From Gammaproteobacteria bacterium (GTDB lineage: Bacteria > Pseudomonadota > Gammaproteobacteria > Steroidobacterales > Steroidobacteraceae), in NCBI GenBank assembly GCA_028293745.1, contig JAQGOF010000046.1, positions 1 through 59,519 on the forward strand: 59,519 nt of DNA, in the 5' to 3' direction. The first letter of the stretch is position 1. Every line of letters begins with the position of its first letter. The position numbers and the translations under genes are program-made. The notes under the pieces are model-generated. The model ran no database searches, had not been told where the DNA came from, and saw only the letters and a list, made by a program, of their open reading frames with translations. Below, one piece after another: positions 53,956-59,519 of this stretch.

Positions 53956-53957
53956 GT
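53948..53957. promoter_or_regulatory. 10-bp palindrome upstream of the MFS gene
   Basis: ACAATATTGT is a perfect palindrome 46 bp before the transporter start codon, in an otherwise GC-rich region and at the point where ParA similarity ends. It has the look of a MarR/GntR/TetR-type operator. It also overlaps the edge of the remnant, so it may instead mark the deletion junction. No regulator gene is adjacent. Confidence 0.35.
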
Positions 53958-54002
53958 GACATCTTACCGGGCCGGGAAACAGGCCAGAAAAGGAATCGGC
54001 AA

Positions 54003-55241
54003 TTGAACGTCACCACTACCGCTCGAGCGTCCGCGCTGCAACGCTCCGGCGTGACGCTCGCGCTGTGTTTTTGCGCGGCAATCATCGAAGGCATCGATCT
54101 GCAGTCCATGGGCATTGCAGCCCCGGGGATTGCGCCTGAATTCCACCTATCGAAGCAAGCTCTCGGCTATGTGCTCACCGCCAGTCCGTTGGGCCTGTTC
54201 TTCGGTGCGTTTATCGGCGGGCGCATTGCGGATTTCTGGGGACGCAGGCATGCCTTGATTCTGTCGATCATCGTGTTCGGCGCGTTCCAGCTCGCAACCG
54301 CGTGGGCAGCGGGTTACACCGACCTCCTCGCCATCCGCTTTCTGTGCGGGCTGGGTCTCGGCGGCGCGTTCCCCAATCTGATCGCCCTCACCGCAGAAGC
54401 CTCTGGCGGCCGCAACAACATCCTGAACGTGGTTGTTACCGCCGCGGGAATGCCCATGGGTGGCGCGGTCGCGGCGCTCATCGGATTCTCAGCAGGCCCG
54501 AGCGGCGACTGGCGAACGGTGTTCTATGTTGGAGGAATCGCGCCTCTCGTGCTGGCGCCTGTCATGATCGTCCTGCTGCCCGAGTCGAGTTTGTTTCGAC
54601 AGGCGCGATCTGCCGCCGCCAGCACGAAACAACAACTGGGAGTCTGGTACACGTTGTTCGACGGGTCGCGTGTACGCCAGACGATTCTGCTGTGGATCTC
54701 CTTCTTTTTCGTAGCGGTCATGACCCACCTGCTGCTCAACTGGCTGCCCAACCTGATGGTTGCCAAGGGGTTCACCAAGCCACAGGCATTTCTGATCCAG
54801 ATTGTCTTCAATCTGGCCGCGGCCTCAGGGTCCGTCTTGCTCGGATGGCTCATGCAACGCCGCCCCAATCGCCTGCTCCTGTTTGTGTGCTTTGCGGGAC
54901 TCGCCGCAGCCCTGCTCGCGATCGCCTCGCTGGGTCATGATCTCGTCCTCGTCGCGGCCACCGCCGGGGTGATGGGTACGTGCTTGATCGGTGCGCAATT
55001 CGTCCTCTACGGCCTGTCCCCCGCCTACTACCCGACCATCACGCGCGGAACCGGGACTGGCGCGGCGGTTGCGGTCAGCAGGCTGGGCTCCGCGATGGGT
55101 CCCTACCTCGCAGGCCAACTGTTGGGTGCGGGTGCCACGGCGACCCAGGTGTTGCAAAGCCTGTTACCCATAACGGGCGCCGCCGCGACCGCCGCGGTGT
55201 TGCTGATGTTCCTGCCGCGTTCCAAAGACCTGACTGACTGA
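54003..55241 (+). CDS. MFS transporter, aromatic acid:H+ symporter (AAHS) type
   Basis: 412 residues from a TTG at 54003; no ATG or GTG precedes the first helix, and AAAGGAATC lies 8-14 nt upstream. Twelve helices are predicted. The AAHS/MhpT signature is clear: LALCFCAAIIEGIDLQSMG with the acidic Glu/Asp in helix 1, GGRIADFWGRRHALI between helices 2 and 3, and RFLCGLGLGGAFPNLIALTAE. These symporters import benzoate-type acids. It may serve the catabolic island 20 kb away or a separate route. The phosphatase-like lipoprotein gene follows 8 bp later. Confidence 0.88.
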   Translation: MNVTTTARASALQRSGVTLALCFCAAIIEGIDLQSMGIAAPGIAPEFHLSKQALGYVLTASPLGLFFGAFIGGRIADFWGRRHALILSIIVFGAFQLATAWAAGYTDLLAIRFLCGLGLGGAFPNLIALTAEASGGRNNILNVVVTAAGMPMGGAVAALIGFSAGPSGDWRTVFYVGGIAPLVLAPVMIVLLPESSLFRQARSAAASTKQQLGVWYTLFDGSRVRQTILLWISFFFVAVMTHLLLNWLPNLMVAKGFTKPQAFLIQIVFNLAAASGSVLLGWLMQRRPNRLLLFVCFAGLAAALLAIASLGHDLVLVAATAGVMGTCLIGAQFVLYGLSPAYYPTITRGTGTGAAVAVSRLGSAMGPYLAGQLLGAGATATQVLQSLLPITGAAATAAVLLMFLPRSKDLTD

Positions 55242-55249
55242 GGATCAAC

Positions 55250-56350
55250 ATGCCAAAATTCGCCTCGCTGCTCGGTCTTCTGCTCGTCGCAGGCTGCATC
55301 ACGCCTGCGCTGGCCGGAAAGACACAAAACGTGGTTTTGATCGTCAGCGATGGATTGCGATGGCAGGAGATTTTTCAGGGAGCCGACCCCTTGTTGCTCG
55401 ACGCCAAGAACGGCGGCGGTTGGGTCGAAGACGCGGAACTCAAACGGCGCTACTGGCGCGACACCCCACGGGAGCGCCGTGAACTGCTCTTCCCGTTCAT
55501 CTGGGGCACCGTAGCCAGGCATGGCCAGGTATTCGGCAACCGCACCCTGGGCAGCGATGCTCACGTAACCAACGGCGCCGCCTTCTCCTATCCCGGCTAC
55601 AACGAAATGTCCGTGGGCTTCCCCAACCCGGCCATCACGAGCAATGATTTCGGGCCCAATCCCAACGCCTCCGTGTTCGAATGGCTGAACAAGTCACCGG
55701 ACCTGTCGGGACGTGTTGCGATTTACGGTACGTGGAGGAACTACGTCGATATTTTCAACGAGCCCCGCAGTCATCTGGTAATGCAGGCCGGCTGGACCAC
55801 TCCGCCCAGGACAAATGACGCAGCCAGGGACACCCTGCTCGCCAGGCTGTTTGACACGACGACCCGTTTCGACGAAGAAGACGTTGGTAACTCGTTCTTA
55901 CAGGTTGAGTTGCTCGACTATGTGCGTGCCGGCAAACCCCGGGTGCTCTTTGTCGGTTACGGTGAGACCGACAACTGGGCTCACCAGGGGCGGTACGACC
56001 TCGTGTTGGAAAGCGCTCATCGAACCGATGGCTTCGTGAAGGAACTGTGGGATACCATGCAGGCCATGCCGCAGTATCACGGCACGACCACTTTTATCAT
56101 CACGGCGGACCATGGCCGGGGCAGCGGGCCCGTGGAGTGGAAGGATCATGGCGTCCATGAAAAGGGCTCTGAGAATGTCTGGATCGCCGTCATCGGACCT
56201 GATACGCCGGCGCTCGGCGAGCGGACGAATATTGCGCCAGTTATGCAGGCGCAGATTGCCGCCACCCTTGCGGCGTTGATCGGCAAGGACTATCGGAAGG
56301 ATGTTCCTCGGGCTGCACCCGCCATTGTCGATGTGTTGAAGGGCCCTTGA
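55250..56350 (+). CDS. Alkaline-phosphatase-superfamily lipoprotein
   Basis: 366 residues with a lipobox LVAGC (Cys16). Superfamily metal-site residues are recognisable: NVVLIVSDGLRWQE (first Asp), the nucleophile region NGAAFSYPGYNEM (Ser/Thr), VGYGETDNWAHQGRYD (Asp and His) and ITADHGRG (Asp-His), with a final His in KDHGVHE. It is of the type I phosphodiesterase/sulfatase-like or phosphoglyceromutase-like class. The substrate, a phosphate or sulfate ester at the periplasmic face, is unknown. Co-transcribed with the transporter upstream. Confidence 0.82.
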   Translation: MPKFASLLGLLLVAGCITPALAGKTQNVVLIVSDGLRWQEIFQGADPLLLDAKNGGGWVEDAELKRRYWRDTPRERRELLFPFIWGTVARHGQVFGNRTLGSDAHVTNGAAFSYPGYNEMSVGFPNPAITSNDFGPNPNASVFEWLNKSPDLSGRVAIYGTWRNYVDIFNEPRSHLVMQAGWTTPPRTNDAARDTLLARLFDTTTRFDEEDVGNSFLQVELLDYVRAGKPRVLFVGYGETDNWAHQGRYDLVLESAHRTDGFVKELWDTMQAMPQYHGTTTFIITADHGRGSGPVEWKDHGVHEKGSENVWIAVIGPDTPALGERTNIAPVMQAQIAATLAALIGKDYRKDVPRAAPAIVDVLKGP

Positions 56351-56474
56351 GTTCACGCGGCGCACCAGTGGCTCGCGGAACGACCACCGCGACGCGCGGC
56401 ACCACCACAACGCACGGCGCCACCTCGACGCATGCGGCCACCTCGACCAGCGGGGCAAGCGCGGCGTATTTGGG
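56351..56474 (+). repeat. Short 18-nt imperfect tandem repeats before the fusion gene
   Basis: From about 56392 to 56463 four 18-nt units can be aligned, two nearly identical (ACGCACGGCGCCACCTCG and ACGCATGCGGCCACCTCG). In one frame (56368-56484) they encode Thr/His/Ala-rich hexamers (TRGTTT, THGATS, THAATS, TSGASA) ending at a TGA inside the start of the fusion gene. The frame is neither that of the lipoprotein nor that of the fusion gene. It may be a leader ORF or simply expanded repeat DNA. Confidence 0.5.
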
Positions 56475-59120
56475 GTGGCGGTGAACGTTGACGATTTACT
56501 GGCGCTGCGAGGTCAACCGCCGAAGGTGGGCGCGAGCGACGCCGAGGCCGTGGCGCTGGCGCTCTACGGTCTGACCGCGCGCGCCACGGCGCTGGACGGC
56601 GAGCGCGATCGCAACTTTCGACTCGATACGTCCGATGGTGGCCGCTTCGTGCTCAAGTTCATCGACCACGAGGCCGACGACATTGTCGTCGCCGGGCAAT
56701 CCGCGGCACTCACTCACATCGCTGAGCAAAACCTACAGCTGCGGGTGCCTCGAGTGGTTCGGACGCGAACCGCCGCGGAACTCGGAGTCGTTGCGGTTGG
56801 CGCGCGTGAGAATCGCCACGATCCCGTAACCTGCCGGGTGAGGCTGGTAACCTACCTGCCCGGCAGGCTGATCCAGGATTCCAGCTTGGCCCCGCCGGGT
56901 CGCAACCTGCTTTGGTTGGCAGGTAACCAGATCGCCCAACTCGACCGCGCGCTCGCGGGCTTCTTTCACCCAGCCCTTGCCCAGCCTATCGCCTGGGATG
57001 TCCGGCGCGCTCCTTCATTGTTACCGGTAATCCCGCAGGTGCAGACCGCTACAGTTCGGCGATTACTGAGCAACGCGCTCGAACCGATCCAACAACTGCT
57101 GGTGCAGTTGCGTGGCTTGCGATCCCAGGCTATTCACGGCGATTGCCACGGGCGAAACCTTATCGTCAACGACGAAGGTGACGCCTGCGTCGGAATCATT
57201 GACCTCGGCGACATGATCCACGCGCCGTTAGCCTTGGAGATCGCCGTGACCATGGGGGAGTTTCTCGTCGACGACGTCGCGTCGCTCGATGTACTACCCG
57301 AGTTGCTGGCCGGTTACACGAGCGCGCAGCCACTCGAGCACGCTGACATCAATGTATTGTACGACCTGATCGCGGCGCGCATTGCGATCGGTGTGTTGAT
57401 TCAAACGTGGAGGGAGCGCAACTCCGGCGCTGGCGCAGGAATGAACTTGGGCACGAGCGCGAATAGCCTTGAGGAGATGTCCGCGAAGGCCCTCGATGCG
57501 CTCACCTCACGAGGAAAGGGGCGCTTGACGCAGCAGTGGCTCGATGCGGCTGGTATCGGCGGGGGCGGCGCTGGGATGGTCGCCATCGCAAGCGCCGGTG
57601 CCGCGAAGCATGGGCTCGGCGCCGCCGCAGGCCACGGGCTCGGCGCCGCAGACCATCGGGTCGGCGGCGTGGGCCGTGGGGGCGCAGCCGCAGGAGGAGC
57701 GCGCGCGGATCACGTCAACCGCAGCGCGCCGCACGGGGACGTGCCACCGCCGGATCTGCTCCTCCGGCGCCGCACGGCGCTGGGTGCAAACGCAGAGCTG
57801 TCGTATGACCGACCCCTGCACTTGGTTCGTGGCGAGGGCGTCTGGGTGTACACCGCTGACGGTGAGCGCCTGCTGGATGTTTACAACAACGTACCTCATG
57901 TTGGTCACGCGCATCCTGTTGTGGTCGCAGCAATTGCGGAACAGGCAAGGCGCATCGCGAGCAACACGCGGTATTTGGACGAATGCATCATCGAATACGT
58001 TGAGCGCCTGACGGCGACACTGCCGCCGGATCTCGACACGTGTTTGTTTGTGAACTCGGGCAGCGAGGCGAACGACATCGCGTGGCGCATCGCGAAGTCC
58101 CACACGGGACACGATGGTGCGCTCGTGATGACGCACGCCTATCACGGTATCACGGACGCCATTACGGCGTTATCGCCCGCAATATGCGCGAAGGTACCAC
58201 GGCACGTAGAGCAACTCGCCGCCCCCAACGCGGCGCGCAGGGCGCCCAGCGGTGCGGGCCACACGTCCGGCGCTGCGGGCCACACACCCGACGCGACGGG
58301 CCGCACGTCCGGCGCCTCGAGTCACACGACCAGCGCCGCGGGCCACGGCCCCGCTAGCCGCTCTGCCACACCGCCCACCGTGGAGGCCGATGCCGCCGCG
58401 GCGGAGGGCGATGTAACCGCCGCAATGGCGCGACTGGCCTCCCGCGGCTTCAAACCAGCCGCGCTGATGATCGACAGCGCACTCACGAGCAGCGGTATTT
58501 ATGACCCGTCACCGTCCTGGGTCGCACCCATCGCTGCGGCCGTGCGCAAAGCCGGTGCGCTCGTCATTGCCGACGAAGTGCAATTCGGCCTCGGTCGGTC
58601 GGGGTCGGATTTTTGGGGCTTCGCACGGCGTGGATACCATCCTGACATCGTGACGCTGGGGAAACCCGTCGGTAATGGCTACCCTCTGGGCGTTGTTATC
58701 ACCCGACGGTCCATCCTCGAGAAGTTTCAGCGAGACACAGGGTTCTTCTCTACCTTCGGTGGCAATCCCGTCGCCGGCGCGGCGGGATTGGCCGTGTTGG
58801 ATGTGCTCCAGCAGGAGCAGCTCGTTGACAACGCCCGAACGACGGGCAACTACTTCATTGAAAAGCTGCGCGACCTCGCTACGAAATATGACGTGGTCCG
58901 AGACGTCCGCGGTTGCGGCCTGATGATAGGTGTGGAGGTCACGGATCGTACGTTGACCAAACACCTGGTCAACAGCCTTCGTGACCGAGGTGTGTTGATC
59001 GGCTCCGAAGGCCCGATGGGTAACGTGCTCAAGCTACGTCCGCCGATGCCCTTCCGGCCCGAGCACGTGGACTTAGTGATGGACGCGCTTACTGCGGTGT
59101 TGTCCGCCGCGCATCCATAA
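56475..59120 (+). CDS. Phosphotransferase (APH-like) and class III aminotransferase fusion
   Basis: 881 residues, GTG start (56475 or 56481). Residues 1-340 form an APH/choline-kinase-like fold: RNFRLDTSDGGRFVLKFID (ATP lysine), HGDCHGRNLIVND (catalytic HGD) and GIIDLGDM (metal DLG). Residues about 425-881 are a class III PLP aminotransferase: LLDVYNNVPHVGHAHP, FVNSGSEANDIAWRIAKSHT, IADEVQFGLGRSG, and Lys in TLGKPVGNGYPLG. The arrangement resembles ethanolamine-phosphate phospholyase/AGXT2L-type fusions in other bacteria, minus their peptidase part. Low-complexity inserts lie at about residues 355-418 and 578-642. Likely substrate: an amino alcohol or its phosphate, or hydroxylysine. Confidence 0.82.
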   Translation: MAVNVDDLLALRGQPPKVGASDAEAVALALYGLTARATALDGERDRNFRLDTSDGGRFVLKFIDHEADDIVVAGQSAALTHIAEQNLQLRVPRVVRTRTAAELGVVAVGARENRHDPVTCRVRLVTYLPGRLIQDSSLAPPGRNLLWLAGNQIAQLDRALAGFFHPALAQPIAWDVRRAPSLLPVIPQVQTATVRRLLSNALEPIQQLLVQLRGLRSQAIHGDCHGRNLIVNDEGDACVGIIDLGDMIHAPLALEIAVTMGEFLVDDVASLDVLPELLAGYTSAQPLEHADINVLYDLIAARIAIGVLIQTWRERNSGAGAGMNLGTSANSLEEMSAKALDALTSRGKGRLTQQWLDAAGIGGGGAGMVAIASAGAAKHGLGAAAGHGLGAADHRVGGVGRGGAAAGGARADHVNRSAPHGDVPPPDLLLRRRTALGANAELSYDRPLHLVRGEGVWVYTADGERLLDVYNNVPHVGHAHPVVVAAIAEQARRIASNTRYLDECIIEYVERLTATLPPDLDTCLFVNSGSEANDIAWRIAKSHTGHDGALVMTHAYHGITDAITALSPAICAKVPRHVEQLAAPNAARRAPSGAGHTSGAAGHTPDATGRTSGASSHTTSAAGHGPASRSATPPTVEADAAAAEGDVTAAMARLASRGFKPAALMIDSALTSSGIYDPSPSWVAPIAAAVRKAGALVIADEVQFGLGRSGSDFWGFARRGYHPDIVTLGKPVGNGYPLGVVITRRSILEKFQRDTGFFSTFGGNPVAGAAGLAVLDVLQQEQLVDNARTTGNYFIEKLRDLATKYDVVRDVRGCGLMIGVEVTDRTLTKHLVNSLRDRGVLIGSEGPMGNVLKLRPPMPFRPEHVDLVMDALTAVLSAAHP
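57597..57683 (+). repeat. In-frame Gly/Ala/His repeat linker
   Basis: Four imperfect units of 21-24 nt encode GAAKHGL, GAAAGHGL, GAADHRV and GGVGRGG, in the linker between the phosphotransferase and aminotransferase domains. The surrounding linker is also Gly/Ala-rich. Confidence 0.6.
58251..58352 (+). repeat. In-frame 21-nt tandem repeat inside the aminotransferase
   Basis: One 18-nt and four 21-nt units (58251-58268, 58269-58289, 58290-58310, 58311-58331, 58332-58352) encode GAGHTS, GAAGHTP, DATGRTS, GASSHTT and SAAGHGP. The block interrupts the large domain between the strand ending LSPAICAKVPRHVE and the strand FKPAALMIDSA. Other class III aminotransferases have a much shorter loop there. 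Confidence 0.65.
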
Positions 59121-59519
59121 TCGTTACCAACGCGGCACGGATTCCCGGCTCAAAGGCCGAATGTCCGGCGTCCTCGATGATCTGTAGCGTAGATTCCGGC
59201 CATGCCGCGTGAAGGGCCACGGCCGTGATCGGCGGACATAGCAAATCGTACTTCCCTTGCACGATTGCGCACGGGATGTGGCGAATGCGGTCAACGCCGC
59301 GTAGCAGCGCGTCGTCGGGGATGAATTGGTTCGCGCGCATGTAGTGGACCTCCAGTCGCGCGAGGCCCACCGCCGAATGAGACGCGGACGGACTCAAAAC
59401 AGGCGGGGATATACCCGCCGAGTTTGTGGCGTCCGTGGCCGAGCCACCGCCGGCCTCGCCGCGGCGGGTGGCCACCGCGCCGGTCGCGACGCCGGCCGCA
59501 CTGCCTACGCCGGCCGCAC
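59089..59519 (-). CDS. pip: Prolyl aminopeptidase (alpha/beta hydrolase), C-terminal part
   Basis: The frame is open to the window edge, so only the C-terminal portion (about 143 codons) is seen. The sequence LARLEVHYMRANQFIPDD, RHIPCAIVQGKYDLLCPP (catalytic Asp in GKYD) and DAGHSAFEPGI (catalytic His) is characteristic of proline iminopeptidase family S33. Upstream of it is an Ala/Gly/Thr/Ser-rich segment (GVGSAAGVATGAVATRR and on to about 59385) not normal for the family. It removes N-terminal proline from peptides. The last 32 bp overlap the convergent fusion gene. Confidence 0.8.
   Translation of the reverse strand, partial: AAGVGSAAGVATGAVATRRGEAGGGSATDATNSAGISPPVLSPSASHSAVGLARLEVHYMRANQFIPDDALLRGVDRIRHIPCAIVQGKYDLLCPPITAVALHAAWPESTLQIIEDAGHSAFEPGIRAALVTIMDARRTTPQ

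Noticed and set aside
53505..54002. N-terminal extension of the MFS transporter frame
   Set aside because: It is antisense to the ParA remnant, Arg/Pro-rich and unlike any transporter N-terminus.
1..59519. CRISPR arrays, tRNA/rRNA genes, insertion sequences, prophage genes
   Set aside because: I scanned for regular spaced repeats, cloverleaf-like blocks, transposase or integrase motifs and found none; the only tandem repeats are the coding low-complexity units near the right end.

Overview
The window is GC-rich, densely coded DNA from a Gram-negative bacterium. TonB-dependent receptor, AsmA, lipoproteins, SelO, WrbA, a TIGR02999-type sigma factor beside a membrane Ser/Thr kinase, and an aromatic meta-cleavage operon together suggest a gammaproteobacterium of the Steroidobacteraceae/Nevskiales/Xanthomonadales kind. 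That placement is inference from gene content; there is no rRNA or tRNA gene to confirm it, and I see no CRISPR array, insertion sequence or phage module.

Layout. 1-4.8 kb: AsmA-like protein (short at its C-terminus), a large ATP-binding LuxR regulator and a periplasmic DUF4242 protein. 4.9-9.3 kb: a shortened ferritin-like protein and two divergent ATP-grasp proteins, one fused to a DUF6875-like domain. 9.3-11.6 kb: LysR regulator, WrbA quinone reductase, LuxR-type response regulator with a degenerate receiver. 11.7-34.3 kb: a catabolic island. A TonB receptor, an NTF2-like protein, a two-component flavin hydroxylase and its flavin reductase read rightward. An eleven-gene, tightly overlapping operon reads leftward: hydroxymuconic semialdehyde dehydrogenase, oxopentenoate hydratase, oxalocrotonate decarboxylase and tautomerase, extradiol dioxygenase, class II aldolase, VOC protein, FAH-family protein, acetaldehyde dehydrogenase, hydroxyoxovalerate aldolase and a PuuE-like deacetylase. 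A second LysR regulator, two SDRs around an AtaL/NTF2 fusion, a PotE/AdiC-like exchanger with a class III aminotransferase, and an aldehyde dehydrogenase with a resorcylate-decarboxylase-like amidohydrolase complete it. The chemistry predicted is: uptake, hydroxylation to a catechol, extradiol ring cleavage to a semialdehyde, oxidation, and conversion to pyruvate plus acetyl-CoA. The starting substrate cannot be named from sequence.

34.3-44.1 kb: a PrnB-like (DUF1864) enzyme, SelO AMPylase, a sugar-acid dehydratase behind a well-defined promoter and operator, a DUF2934 protein, a small lipoprotein, and a repair pair (FAN1-type VRR-NUC nuclease plus an Fe-S helicase with its own nuclease domain). 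44.3-53.9 kb: an M20 peptidase, then a stretch of gene decay: two multidomain c-di-GMP signalling genes on opposite strands, each with internal deletions and frameshifts, a histidine-kinase scrap between them, and later a ParA remnant. Intact genes here are an EF-hand protein, a Ser/Thr kinase with its sigma factor and a zinc-ribbon/Yip1 membrane protein. 54-59.5 kb: an aromatic-acid-type MFS transporter, an alkaline-phosphatase-superfamily lipoprotein, a phosphotransferase/aminotransferase fusion and the C-terminal part of a prolyl aminopeptidase. These last two coding frames, and the spacer before them, carry Ala/Gly/Thr/His-rich low-complexity stretches that look like repeat expansions.

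The most unusual signals are the clustered internal-deletion remnants, the low-complexity insertions at the right edge, the ATP-grasp/DUF6875 pair, and the unassigned enzymes (PrnB-like, AtaL/NTF2, PuuE-like) embedded in or beside the meta-cleavage island.
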